From positions 1,488,001 through 1,552,000 of the forward strand of contig NZ_CP071446.1 of the NCBI RefSeq assembly GCF_017358165.1: a DNA stretch of 64,000 nucleotides, read 5' to 3'. The notes beneath the pieces were generated by a model. The model searched no databases. It worked only from the letters and a program-made list of their open reading frames with translations, and was not told the origin of the DNA. Below, piece after piece: positions 35,009-44,511 of the stretch. This DNA is from Thermosipho ferrireducens. Lineage in GTDB: Bacteria; Thermotogota; Thermotogae; Thermotogales; Fervidobacteriaceae. The first letter of the stretch is position 1. Each line of letters begins with the position of its first letter. Made by a program: the position numbers and the translations under genes.

Positions 35009-35581
35009 GTGAAAAAATTTTTTCTATTAGTATTGTTAATGTTGTTAGTTTTGAATATTTATGCTGTTCCAAAAGTTGTCTCTGGAACTGTTTTAGAGAA
35101 TGATGATCTGAAAATTGTTATAAGTTTTAAAAATAGTATGTGGGTTGGTAATATTCTCAACACAATTCAACTTGATATTACAAATAAGACAGATAAAACT
35201 ATAAAAATTTTACTACAGGAAAGTGTATTTACTGATAATAGGAATAGTTTAACTTATCTTATTAATTCACAGACTAGAGTCATGAATGTAGGCAAAGATA
35301 ACAGACCTTTAATTATTCCACCAAACTCACACATTACTTATGAAGTGGTACCTGATTCCCACTTACACTATAGTACTAATTTAGGTTGGTATTTAGAAGC
35401 AATTACTGCTTTTCCTTCAAACAGAACTTTATTAATAACATATGAAATTGAAGGCCAAAAACGTGACATTTCTACGGTAATTAGATTAGAAGATTCAAAT
35501 TCTGGAAATTTGACAAATATAATTCTTATGATTGGACTTATTTTATTAATTGGAGCAGTAACAATAGGTTTTGGTTCTTAA
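35009..35581 (+). CDS. Hypothetical exported protein with C-terminal membrane anchor
   Basis: About 190 residues. GTG 35009 is preferred over GTG 35000 because AAGAGGTGG ends 5 bases upstream. Residues 1-20 form a signal peptide (MKKFFLLVLLMLLVLNIYA). The middle (25-160) is a beta-rich domain with no Cys and is probably outside the cell. Residues about 168-187 are a membrane segment near the very end (NIILMIGLILLIGAVTIGF), so the protein seems to be held by its C terminus. I recognise no family. It lies between IS256 relic A and the DUF2726-like gene and ends at a strong terminator. Confidence 0.65.
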   Translation: MKKFFLLVLLMLLVLNIYAVPKVVSGTVLENDDLKIVISFKNSMWVGNILNTIQLDITNKTDKTIKILLQESVFTDNRNSLTYLINSQTRVMNVGKDNRPLIIPPNSHITYEVVPDSHLHYSTNLGWYLEAITAFPSNRTLLITYEIEGQKRDISTVIRLEDSNSGNLTNIILMIGLILLIGAVTIGFGS

Positions 35582-35612
35582 CTTTTTGTTTTTCAGACAT
35601 ATTAACTTGTTT

Positions 35613-35638
35613 AATTCCCGGCATTTGCCGGGAATTTT
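35613..35638 (+). terminator. Terminator of the exported-protein gene
   Basis: AATTCCCGGCA and TGCCGGGAATT, an 11-bp stem with a two-base loop, followed by T residues. The rest of 35582-35967 is AT-rich and holds only an unsupported 75-codon open stretch. Confidence 0.85.
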
Positions 35639-35967
35639 ATGTTCTATATAAATAATTATTTTATTTAAATTGTTTACTATCAATTAAAAGATTTTTTCTG
35701 TAAATGTCAGCACATAATAATTTTTATCAAAAGTCACTTGATTCACATTCATATTTTATTATCAATTTCTTGTTTTTTGACGTTTCAAATTTACCTTTAT
35801 CATACATTATTCTCTTAATTAGTTTTATTTTGTTTATTTTTCATTTTCTAAATTTTTACTCAGCGATAATAAAATTCTGCATAATTTTCTATCTATTAAA
35901 TAACCCATATTTTCCTAAACAAAAAAACTGATGCAAAAAACTAATCAATGAAAATTAAAATTTGGTA

Positions 35968-36861
35968 TCATTTTAAAATTTTTACTCCATTCTTAATCGC
36001 TGTTTTATAATAAACTGAAAGTTCTGCAATGTTTTTAACAATACTTAACGGCGAAACCAATATTCCTTCAAAATTTCTTATCCAGACTTTTGATGTTATT
36101 TTTCCTTTTGGTGTTTCACACCAAGCCTCACAGCCAATCCACTCTATTCTGTTATACGAATTTATTCTTTTATTTGGTAACTCAGGTTTTGATAGGAATC
36201 GGTATCCATAATTGTTTGTAATTCCATTTGTAAATAAAATATTTCCAATTTCTGCTGCCTTTTTGGCAATTGGATCCCAAGTTAATTCTTGTTCTACCTC
36301 TGCAGAAATCACTAAATCTTGAATAAATTCATTACGTTCATATTCACCCATAGAACTTAAAATATCTTGATTATCTTTTAAATATTCGCCTATTTTTATT
36401 GGAATTTGCATATTTGCAATTGTTTGTCCAATAATTCCATCAATAACTGCTAAATGGATTTCCTCAGATATATATTCTACTTCTTCGTAGGAAATTATGT
36501 AAAGCGGGAAACAATGTTCCCTTGCTATTTTCAATTTCAATTCTAATTTCCATTTTCTCTTTTTTCTCTTTAAATCTTTTTTTAACTGAATATATTTGCC
36601 TTCTTTACTATACCCTCGACCTATACCATCAAACTCAATACACATAAGTGGTTTGTAGTTTTTATCACATATTGTATAATCAATATTTGTTTTTAATAAA
36701 AAATTCCTTTCTTTTTGATCAACATTTAATTTTTTTATATCAAAAATTTTCGTAAATGGCAATTGAGGATATATGATTAATTTATCTTTCCATATCGAAT
36801 CTATATGTTCAAAAAGCTTTTTTTCAGAATAACTATCAAATATGCTTTTCTTTAAACCCAT
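35968..36861 (-). CDS. DUF2726-like nuclease-domain protein
   Basis: About 297 residues, start set at ATG 36861 after GGGTGGGAGAAAG. Residues 30-115 contain IYPQLPFTKIFDI, IDYTICDKNYKPLMCIEFDG and downstream Lys/Arg-rich helix, a pattern of DUF2726 and related PD-(D/E)xK-like proteins (Asp61, Glu76, Asp78). The C-terminal half (about 180-297) is unfamiliar, with a Trp-Cys pair (GCEAWCETPKGKITSKVWIRNF). It could be a restriction-type nuclease or the catalytic arm of an uncharacterised defence gene. It stands next to the type III restriction genes but is separated by a 384-base gap. Confidence 0.6.
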   Translation of the reverse strand: MGLKKSIFDSYSEKKLFEHIDSIWKDKLIIYPQLPFTKIFDIKKLNVDQKERNFLLKTNIDYTICDKNYKPLMCIEFDGIGRGYSKEGKYIQLKKDLKRKKRKWKLELKLKIAREHCFPLYIISYEEVEYISEEIHLAVIDGIIGQTIANMQIPIKIGEYLKDNQDILSSMGEYERNEFIQDLVISAEVEQELTWDPIAKKAAEIGNILFTNGITNNYGYRFLSKPELPNKRINSYNRIEWIGCEAWCETPKGKITSKVWIRNFEGILVSPLSIVKNIAELSVYYKTAIKNGVKILK

Positions 36862-37245
36862 GTTTCTTTCTCCCACCCTGAAAAATCGTAATAACACACA
36901 CTCCCATAATAACTTGTCTTAACGTCAAAAAGATTTCTAATTTTAGATTTGCATTTATCAAATAATACTTTATAAAATTATTAATTCTTTTATAATTCCT
37001 TACTAGAAAAGGAAGAAATTTTTCCCTTATTCCTGTATCAGCTTTACCTGCAGATTTTATTTCATCTTTAAACCTTATTAAAAACTATTAGCAACAATTT
37101 ATGTCCTGTGATTTTAATAACTTCTTTTTTATCAAAATTAATCATTTATTACAATTTTTTGATCCAATATTGGTTATTGCTATATTTCATAAATTTTCAT
37201 TTGGAAGTGTTTTTAAAAATAAATGCATAACTTGTAAAGAAAATT
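36862..37245. other. 384-base gap between the nuclease-domain gene and the type III res gene
   Basis: No intact gene. On the minus strand about 80 codons are open (roughly 36839-37089) with a protein-like stretch (FKDEIKSAGKADTGIREKFL) but no start codon. This could be a relic of an unrecognised gene. Confidence 0.35.
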
Positions 37246-40158
37246 TTAGAATTCAAATAAATTTTTATTTGTCAATTGTTTATCAGTATAGTTAGCTGCA
37301 TACTCAAGAATTTCTTCTGCAGAAGCTCCATTATCCTTTAAACCATAAAACGTATTTTCACCAAGCAATACATATTTCCATTTACATTCCATTCGAAGCT
37401 CCGGCCTTAATTTATTTATCTTTTTTACCCATTCAAGGGCAGCTAACTGTTTTTGCTTTACATTCGGAACTGTTATATCCTTGTCTGCTTTAGTTTCAAC
37501 AACATACATATTCTTTTTAGTTTTAACTAAAAAGTCTGGGAAATATAAAGAGAGTATTCCATTGTTCCTTATATAAAGAATATGGGCAAATGTATGCTTA
37601 TGTTCGTAAATCTTAATAAACGTCTCTACTGAAGAATCGCGATCAATAAAAAGCATGAATTCTTTTTCAAAACCTCCTTTATTTGAAGGGTATGAAAGTC
37701 GTTCATAAATTGTTTTTGTAAGTTTAAGAGAAAAATTCTCTCTCATTGTTAATTCTTTTACTTCTGAAAAATTTCTTTTTTCTACAATTGCCTCTATAAC
37801 ATCAACATTTTTCTGCATACTGAAAATTACCTTACTGATTTCTCTTAAAATATGTTCTAAAACACCATTATTATGCAACAAGAGAATTCGCCAATTATTA
37901 TCTTTTAAAGGATCAAATTCTTGACTAAATAGCTTATATCTTATATATTTATCAATAATCTTGGCAAGTTCAACTTGATTTATTTGCATTAAAGGAAATT
38001 CTTTGATTTTTCTCTTTCCTATCCTACAAATAGCATTAGTAACAGTATCCACTATTCTGGCAAGAAGCTCATTATATCCATTTGCATTAAAAATATTCTT
38101 ACTTACTTTATAATCACCAAATCTTGTTTTTACAGTTAATTCTTCAGAATAAAACACTTCTCCATCTTCTGGAACATATTGTTTCAATTTTTCTAATGGA
38201 AAAAGCTTAAATGGTTGTAAATCATTAATTGAAAGTTTCTCAAATCTAAGTACTTCTTCTTGTTCTTGAATTATTATTGGCCAGAAAAGTTCGTACTTTT
38301 GATAATTATTTTTTAAACCAACTTTGATAATATCTCCAAGGACATGACCCCTATTCTTAGGTGAATTTTTTACTTCAGCTACAATTCCTTCTCTCATTAG
38401 TTCATTATAAAATTCCATAAATTTTGGATGTTCTATTATTGAAAGTATATCTAAATAATTTATAGGCTCCTTTTTCTCTACTAAAAGTCTTCTTCTATTT
38501 TCTAATTTTGCTTCTTCAAAATCCTTTTCTCTCCACATTAATCTAAGTCCTCTTCCTACTATTTGTTCCAAAAGAATTGGAGCTTCTGAAGAGCGAAGTG
38601 GCACAATTACACATATATTATTTACATCAAAGCCTTCCCTCAGCATAAGAACAGAAACTATAATTTTTGGTTTCTCATATTTATCAATGTTAAAAAGCTT
38701 TTGCTTTATTTTATCCCACTCTTTTTGTGGAACTTCTCCTTTTTTATTAGAATCTATTTGCAAAATATCATTTTCACTTAGACCCTCTTTTTTCAAAAAA
38801 TTTACTACAAGAGGGGCTACTTTTGTATCCTCACAAATAATAAGCATTTTAGGATGTTTATCTGGACGAATTTTTGTAAATTGTTCTTCAAGGATTTTCA
38901 ATTTCTGTAATCCTGCTCTTATCATTAGCCTTTGTCCTTCTGAAAGTTCGATAACTTCTTTCCCATCCCTTATAGCTTTGAAGTCCAATGGTAAAGTCGC
39001 TATTTCTTTTCTCTTATCTATCACGATAGTTTTAACAAGCCCTTTCCATATAGCAGTTTTTAAGTCAAAATCTACAACTATATGAGGAAAATAATGTTTT
39101 GTTCTGTTTCGTCCACTTCCAGTTACATCATAAGGTGTTGCTGAAAAATCTATCTGGATAAAGTTTTTTCCTTTGTTTTCAGCTATCCTGTTCAAACTTT
39201 TTTGCCATTCCACTTCCATAATTTCACCGTAAGACTTGTTCTCATGGATATGATGAGCTTCATCATTTATCACTACCAAATTAGAAAGTCTTGCAAGAAA
39301 ATCTATCTCTTTTCCTCTAAAGTAATTATTATCAAGTGCTTCCAACGAATGTCCTGCCGTTGTACCAGGTGAAATTGGTAATAATTCATTTGCTATGTTT
39401 CTAACGTCCTCTAGAGGGGTATATCCCTTCTCTTCATTTTCTTCTTTTTCCATTAATAAATGCCAATTAGTAATAGCAATCAATCCATCCCCAGTAACTT
39501 TTGAACCTATCTCTTCCTTTTTGACGACACTACTTTGAACAAAACCAAGAATAATATCCCTGTAAGATGGAGGAATAAACAGCTCTCTGAAGCGGTAAAT
39601 ATCTGAAGTTTCAAAAACTCTCTCTCCGGATTCATTTTCCTTTCCCAAATAAGCATCGAGTAATCTGTTATAAACAATCAAACCGGGAGCAACTAAAAGA
39701 AAGTTTTTTGAATATCTCTCAGTTTTTTTAATTTCAAATTTTGCATTCAGATATTGCCAGATAAGAAGAGCGTGCATCACCCAAGTTTTTCCAGTTCCTG
39801 TAGCCATCTTTATGGCATACTTGGGAATATTGTATTTTTCTTTCATTAAAAGTGTTATATCCATTTCATGTATAAGTTCTGGAGAAATCCTTTCATACAT
39901 TTCTATCACGGAGGAAACTTCTAAAACTTCGTGCAAATAAATTGTATTAAGAATTGCTTGTTTTTGCCCTTCATGAAAGTTAAAATTCCTATTGTCTGTA
40001 AATGGCTCTGTAAACCAATATGTCAATAAATTCTGGGTTACAGGAGATACTTTAGCCAAAAAATCCCCATTTTCCCATTCATAATTAACTTTTTCAGTCA
40101 AAACCCTCGCGAACTTTAACGGGACATCTCTTGTTCCTGTATTTATAGGCGTAGGCAT
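37246..40158 (-). CDS. res: Type III restriction enzyme, Res subunit
   Basis: A 970-residue superfamily-2 helicase/nuclease. Walker A MATGTGKTW (about 118-126), DEAH box VINDEAHH (about 293-300), motif III IDFSATPYD, motif VI-like EQIVGRGLRL, and a C-terminal PD-(D/E)xK nuclease YFPDFLVKTKKNMYVVETKAD (about 865-890; Asp and Glu-x-Lys). It cuts DNA next to unmethylated sites after ATP-driven sliding, only as a complex with Mod. Its ATG shares one base with the Mod stop (TAATG), and GAGGAGGTAAGATA inside mod is the ribosome site. Full length; all motifs intact. Confidence 0.95.
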   Translation of the reverse strand: MPTPINTGTRDVPLKFARVLTEKVNYEWENGDFLAKVSPVTQNLLTYWFTEPFTDNRNFNFHEGQKQAILNTIYLHEVLEVSSVIEMYERISPELIHEMDITLLMKEKYNIPKYAIKMATGTGKTWVMHALLIWQYLNAKFEIKKTERYSKNFLLVAPGLIVYNRLLDAYLGKENESGERVFETSDIYRFRELFIPPSYRDIILGFVQSSVVKKEEIGSKVTGDGLIAITNWHLLMEKEENEEKGYTPLEDVRNIANELLPISPGTTAGHSLEALDNNYFRGKEIDFLARLSNLVVINDEAHHIHENKSYGEIMEVEWQKSLNRIAENKGKNFIQIDFSATPYDVTGSGRNRTKHYFPHIVVDFDLKTAIWKGLVKTIVIDKRKEIATLPLDFKAIRDGKEVIELSEGQRLMIRAGLQKLKILEEQFTKIRPDKHPKMLIICEDTKVAPLVVNFLKKEGLSENDILQIDSNKKGEVPQKEWDKIKQKLFNIDKYEKPKIIVSVLMLREGFDVNNICVIVPLRSSEAPILLEQIVGRGLRLMWREKDFEEAKLENRRRLLVEKKEPINYLDILSIIEHPKFMEFYNELMREGIVAEVKNSPKNRGHVLGDIIKVGLKNNYQKYELFWPIIIQEQEEVLRFEKLSINDLQPFKLFPLEKLKQYVPEDGEVFYSEELTVKTRFGDYKVSKNIFNANGYNELLARIVDTVTNAICRIGKRKIKEFPLMQINQVELAKIIDKYIRYKLFSQEFDPLKDNNWRILLLHNNGVLEHILREISKVIFSMQKNVDVIEAIVEKRNFSEVKELTMRENFSLKLTKTIYERLSYPSNKGGFEKEFMLFIDRDSSVETFIKIYEHKHTFAHILYIRNNGILSLYFPDFLVKTKKNMYVVETKADKDITVPNVKQKQLAALEWVKKINKLRPELRMECKWKYVLLGENTFYGLKDNGASAEEILEYAANYTDKQLTNKNLFEF

Positions 40159-42233
40159 TATCTTACCTCCTCTATAACCACACTCTCAAAGCCAAACACA
40201 TCAACAGCTTTTACACAGACTTTTCTATTATTCTTTTTAGGAACGATTAGCTCCGCCCTCGTAATAACCCTGTATGGATCGCTATCGTTGGCTGTATTTT
40301 CTCTGTAATCCTGCCACTTACTTCTAAAAACTTCTCCATCATAATCAGGATCTATGCTCCAATATTCAATTAAAGCAAGAGGATCTTTGTTCATTATCTC
40401 TTTAAGTTTTTCTCTATCTTTTTCATCCAATGGAACATTATCAGGAGAAAGCAGCACATAATTTTCAAGTTCAACTATTAATTTTTCTTCTTCCTCACTA
40501 ACCGATTCTATTCTGATAGGTTTAATAGATAAGTATTGTAGCGAAGAAAATCTTACTTTACCGGCTAATTTATCATATCCCTGTTTCTTTAACCTATTGA
40601 TTAGGTCCGGAGGTATAACCAAAACTTCTAGTTTTGGGTCATTGAGTTCTTGAATAGCACTTGTAATATCAAAACTAAAATTCCAGCCAAGAACAATAAC
40701 TTTATTCCAACCTCCACCCATAAAAGTTTCTCTAAGCACCTGTGCTCTTTTCAAAGTGCTCTTACCGGTAATTTTGTTCGGTGAGTCCACATACACAAGG
40801 ATCTTACCCTCTTTGACATATCCTAAATTATTGCTTGGATTATTTTCCAATGGAAACGGTATTGCTCCGTAAAGCTGTAATACTACATGAGCTAAATCTC
40901 CAACTCGTTTATAAATTTTTGAAGAAGCAAATACTTCCTTTTGATAATCACCAATTGATTGATAGAGGAAGGGTTTAGCATCAATATCTATCATCCTCTT
41001 ACGCATTATCATACATGCAGGTTTTCCTATATCATTAACTATCCATTTCCTACCGAGTTTTTCAGCAACTGCTGCGGTAGTTCCTGAACCAGCAAAAAAA
41101 TCTGCTACAACAGAACCTCTATCGGAACCCATAAGAATAATACGCTTTAAAAGCTCTTCGCTTTTCTGTGTTTTGAATCCATAGGAGTAATCATATCCTT
41201 TTATATCTAACCAATTGTTGTCACAAATTACCTTTTCTTGAGGTGGAACCCAATATTGAGGTTTTGCATTCCCTTCTCTTCTAATAAATTCAAGTTTTTT
41301 TCCAGTTCTTATCCAATACTCTTCTAATGTTTCACCAGTTTTATTACTTATTTCTAAAAATTTCTTATAATTTTCTACTGCTCTGTAAGCTCTTTCCTTT
41401 GACCATTTCCACTGTCCAGTAGTAATTTTAACTCCCAGTAATTTATATCTCATCGTCGGTCTATCCGCATTATTCCACATACTTTGCCATCTTCCAACAC
41501 GTTGATAGTCTGCTGCTTCTTTAAGAGGTGGATTAAAATAGGAATCGATAGTTTTAGAGTACCACAGTATTGTATCATAGAAAACATTCATTCTTTTAAA
41601 TTCTTTAAATTGATAAGCTAAATTTTTCGTTTGACCTCTTCGTGTAATTATCTCATTTCTAAAATTATCTTTTCCAAAAATTTCATCCATTATTATCTTC
41701 ACATAGTGACCTACGTGCCAGTCCACATGAACATAAATACTACCTTTTTCACTTAAGAGTTCTCTCATTAAGACCAGTCTTGGATAAAGCATTTTTAAAT
41801 AACTTACAGTCCCATCTTTCCATGTATCAGCATAAGCAAATTGCTCAATTACAGCAGGATTTTTCTTTACTTCGAAACCCGGAAGATTTATTTTCACTTT
41901 ATAATTAGCTTTGCTATCAAATGGAGGATCAATGTAAATTAAATCTATCTTCCCTCTCATAGAGGGCAATCCACTTTCTTCATCACCGGCTAGCAAAGCT
42001 TGCATGACAAGCAAGTTATCTCCATAAATAAGCCTATTTAACCATTCTTCACCTTTATACTCAGGCACTTTATCCTTAAAAAGCCCCGAAACATCTTTGG
42101 CAGGCAAAACAAGTTCATTTGTCTGAAGTGCAAGCCTCTTACCACTCGCTATTTGATCCAATATTCTTTCAGCTTCTCTTCTTCCTTCTGCTACTATTTT
42201 TGGAAGTTCTTCTATTAAAGTCTTACTCCTCAT
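40158..42233 (-). CDS. mod: Type III restriction-modification, Mod methyltransferase
   Basis: A 691-residue beta-class N6-adenine methyltransferase. The catalytic motif IV DPPF (about 100-103, IYIDPPFDSKANYKV) comes before the AdoMet motif ADFFAGSGTT (about 377-386), with the target-recognition region between, as usual for type III Mod. The C-terminal 200 residues are family-variable. It gives the recognition sequence to both the methylase and the Res nuclease. GGAGGAATTTAGC precedes the ATG. The target sequence cannot be read from the gene. The Mod-Res pair lies between two IS256-family relics in inverted orientation. Confidence 0.95.
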   Translation of the reverse strand: MRSKTLIEELPKIVAEGRREAERILDQIASGKRLALQTNELVLPAKDVSGLFKDKVPEYKGEEWLNRLIYGDNLLVMQALLAGDEESGLPSMRGKIDLIYIDPPFDSKANYKVKINLPGFEVKKNPAVIEQFAYADTWKDGTVSYLKMLYPRLVLMRELLSEKGSIYVHVDWHVGHYVKIIMDEIFGKDNFRNEIITRRGQTKNLAYQFKEFKRMNVFYDTILWYSKTIDSYFNPPLKEAADYQRVGRWQSMWNNADRPTMRYKLLGVKITTGQWKWSKERAYRAVENYKKFLEISNKTGETLEEYWIRTGKKLEFIRREGNAKPQYWVPPQEKVICDNNWLDIKGYDYSYGFKTQKSEELLKRIILMGSDRGSVVADFFAGSGTTAAVAEKLGRKWIVNDIGKPACMIMRKRMIDIDAKPFLYQSIGDYQKEVFASSKIYKRVGDLAHVVLQLYGAIPFPLENNPSNNLGYVKEGKILVYVDSPNKITGKSTLKRAQVLRETFMGGGWNKVIVLGWNFSFDITSAIQELNDPKLEVLVIPPDLINRLKKQGYDKLAGKVRFSSLQYLSIKPIRIESVSEEEEKLIVELENYVLLSPDNVPLDEKDREKLKEIMNKDPLALIEYWSIDPDYDGEVFRSKWQDYRENTANDSDPYRVITRAELIVPKKNNRKVCVKAVDVFGFESVVIEEVR

Positions 42234-42543
42234 AGCTAAATTCCTCCAATCCTTTCCTTTATTTTATACTTGCTTATTTAATTGCTACTGTTTTCAATTA
42301 ATATTTTGCGTAACTAATATTATATTTTTACTACTTTACTATATGTCTTAGATATTTTGACGTCCTTACTTTTTAGTGCTGTTACGTCAACATCTATATC
42401 ATCCACAAACAAAAAAACTTTAATTTCTATTTAGTGATTTTTATAAAGATACCTTCTATTTGCATATCTAGCAAAATAAATATATTAAAGAAATTGCCCC
42501 AATCATTATTATCTTCTCAACCCATTAAATACATACACTTTAC
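42234..42543. other. Region upstream of mod, about 310 bases
   Basis: AT-rich. No gene. The mod promoter must lie here on the minus strand; I see a TATAAA and TTGAAA with an over-long spacing but no clear pair. Confidence 0.3.
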
Positions 42544-42749
42544 GGTTCTGTCAAGTAATTGCTGTAAAAAAAACTTGCACTTCATTACAAACATTAATCA
42601 GTCATATCAAGATACCTTCTTCCAGTTCACCATTCTTCGTTTATATCCATCAATAGTGTTCTTTTTCTTTACCCATTCCTGTGTGCTTTTCTTGATGTAC
42701 TTCGTTCATAGTAAGAAGTACCAGCTTGTATTTTAGCCTCATATTCCAT
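42544..42749 (-). mobile_element. IS256-family relic B (internally deleted transposase)
   Basis: Element end GGTTCTGTCAAGTAATTGCTGTAAA (42544-42568), same as the end of relic A in opposite orientation. From ATG 42749 one frame runs to 42594 with two internal stops: it joins an IS256-type N-terminal piece (EAKIQAGTSYYERSTS then RKAHRNG) directly to the C-terminal piece (NEEW, then GRRYLDMTD). So the middle was deleted in frame and two stops have appeared. Not functional. Confidence 0.8.
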
Positions 42750-42852
42750 AATAGTGTTTAAAAATCAGGTTAGAATTTGCCTCATTCCCATTTCATTATC
42801 CCGTAGAAATTGGTGTATAATATATTCAGGTAAATTGATGTGTTCTTTTATA

Positions 42853-42916
42853 GCCCTGTATCCCTCCTTAAGTAATGTATTGTTATTTCTATTTTACAGG
42901 ATACAGGGCTTTTTTT
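42853..42916. terminator. Long-loop hairpin with T-run
   Basis: AGCCCTGTATCC (42853-42864) pairs perfectly with GGATACAGGGCT (42899-42910), followed by T residues. The similar GGGATACAGGG also occurs near relic A (34420). It may belong to the mobile element or end the helicase fragment on the minus strand. Confidence 0.5.
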
Positions 42917-42929
42917 CTTTTTACAGCAT

Positions 42930-43193
42930 TTATTTTACACTGCCAAGAGCACTATTTATTGTTATTAAATCACCATATGATAATTTTGGAGATACAATTA
43001 ATTTCATTTTCCCATTATTCTTAATTAAGCCAACTATTCCCCTTGCGGCTAACGATAAAGATTCAGATGTAAAAAAACCTGACAAGCGACAATAGCTTAT
43101 CGAGTTTTCTAAAATCGGCAAATAAAATTCATTTAAAATATCATCTGAGTCGGAAGAATAACTTCTTTTTAAATTCAAATCTTTAAAACTCAT
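42930..43193 (-). pseudogene. N-terminal fragment of a PLD-type helicase
   Basis: Eighty-seven residues matching the N terminus of large superfamily-2 helicases with a phospholipase-D-like leader: LNLKRSYSSDSDDILNEFYLP, then RLSGFFTSESLSLAARGI and KMKLIVSPKLS. Intact members continue for several hundred residues. Here the frame stops after ALGSVK, beside IS256 relic B. AGTAGGTGAATT precedes the ATG, and it lies 19 bases after the McrC-like gene in the same direction, so it was probably part of that operon before truncation. Confidence 0.75.
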
Positions 43194-43212
43194 AATTCAC
43201 CTACTTATTAAA

Positions 43213-44511
43213 TTAAAATTTCACATTAGAACCATAACTAATCACTTGTACTAATTCATTATTTATATAATCATGTTCTATTCTATCTGTAAACAAAATC
43301 CCTTTCACTTCTAATTTTTGATTAGTAGTTCTATAGATAAACTCGCCATTTTTGTCTTTCAAAAAATAAATATACTCAAGAAGTTCCTTTAATCCTTGTA
43401 AAATATAACTTTTATCGGTTGTATATTTCACTTCACCTATAATAACTTTTTTCAACTCATATGTTCTTGTATCTCTAATTTCTATTAAAATATCTGGCCT
43501 ACCCTGCCAAACATTTTCAGATATTTCTCTATCATCAAATAATTTAGAACCTATTGTTCTAAATTGGTCAAAAATCATAACTTGTCTTTTAAAAAACTCA
43601 TCTTTTACTTTTGAATCCTCAATTTCATTTCTATATACTTTAAATACCAATTCATTTGAACCTGTGCTATTATGATATATTATGTACAAATATTCATTAT
43701 CTTCCCAGGTTGCTACTTTATTTTCTTTGACATCCATTATATACATCTTATAATCCTTCTGATAATTTTTTATTACTTTTATTACCCAATATAATTCAAA
43801 TAGAGTATTTTCATCAGCAATTTCAATAAATGTTTTTTCGAAAAGTTCTTTTAAGCGCAATTTATTTACTTTAAAACTTAAATAATCTCTATATAACTTA
43901 AATAATTTAGCGGTTTTGTTATAAATATAATTTCTATTTCTTTTCACATTTTCAAGCATTCTATTTGTGATTTTTATATTTCCTGTATCTACTTTATTCA
44001 AGTATATATTTTTTTCATAAACATCCTTTACAATCCTATTAATCTCTTTTCCATCTTTATACCACTCATATTTTTCAAATTCAACCATATTCAATTCATA
44101 ATGTATTATTGTATATAAAATTTCTATAAATTTTTTTAAAACAATATTTTCTTTTGTGTTGTATTCTTTATTTCTTTCACTGACAGAAAATAGCGTTTTG
44201 TCATTATAACCTACATTCAACCTTTCTTTAATAGTTTTTTGCCAATTAATTTTTCCTTTTATGCTTTCTCTTGAATTTTGTTCATTCATTGAGGAAGAAA
44301 CTTTTAATGTTCTAATTAAAAACGGCAAACTCTTTACATATTCTCTAACTTCATCTAAAAGGATAAAATGAAGTTTTATTAATCTCTCAAAATTCTCAAT
44401 GTTTAAATTGAGTTTTCTCAAAAAAGTATTTGGTGAAAAATGTCCATTTTTTACATATGTTATTAAATCATCACTTATTTCTTTAATAATTACCTCTTTA
44501 GGCGTTTTCAT
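43213..44511 (-). CDS. McrC-like nuclease subunit (DUF2357-type)
   Basis: A 432-residue protein with the nuclease core of McrC-type proteins: RPDILIEI followed by IIGEVKYTTDKSYI (about 337-365), the D...E-x-K of a PD-(D/E)xK site. The N-terminal 300 residues are the helical region seen in McrC-like partners (LNTFLRKL, then VKSLPFLIRTLKV). It overlaps the McrB-like gene by 14 bases, so translation is coupled. Together they would cut DNA carrying modified bases, or act as another NTP-dependent nuclease of the McrBC type. Target modification is not visible. Confidence 0.8.
   Translation of the reverse strand: MKTPKEVIIKEISDDLITYVKNGHFSPNTFLRKLNLNIENFERLIKLHFILLDEVREYVKSLPFLIRTLKVSSSMNEQNSRESIKGKINWQKTIKERLNVGYNDKTLFSVSERNKEYNTKENIVLKKFIEILYTIIHYELNMVEFEKYEWYKDGKEINRIVKDVYEKNIYLNKVDTGNIKITNRMLENVKRNRNYIYNKTAKLFKLYRDYLSFKVNKLRLKELFEKTFIEIADENTLFELYWVIKVIKNYQKDYKMYIMDVKENKVATWEDNEYLYIIYHNSTGSNELVFKVYRNEIEDSKVKDEFFKRQVMIFDQFRTIGSKLFDDREISENVWQGRPDILIEIRDTRTYELKKVIIGEVKYTTDKSYILQGLKELLEYIYFLKDKNGEFIYRTTNQKLEVKGILFTDRIEHDYINNELVQVISYGSNVKF

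Noticed and set aside
35704-35931. Open frame of 75 codons on the plus strand
   Set aside because: Hydrophobic because T-rich, no ribosome site, in an intergenic region downstream of a terminator.
37101-37295. Open frame of 64 codons upstream of the res stop
   Set aside because: Overlaps the end of res in antisense, no ribosome site.
42434-42736. Open frame of 100 codons on the plus strand
   Set aside because: Antisense to the IS256 relic and the mod upstream region, hydrophobic noise from T-rich DNA, no ribosome site.
42754-43095. Open frame of 113 codons on the plus strand
   Set aside because: Runs antisense through the helicase fragment and through the long-loop hairpin; no ribosome site.
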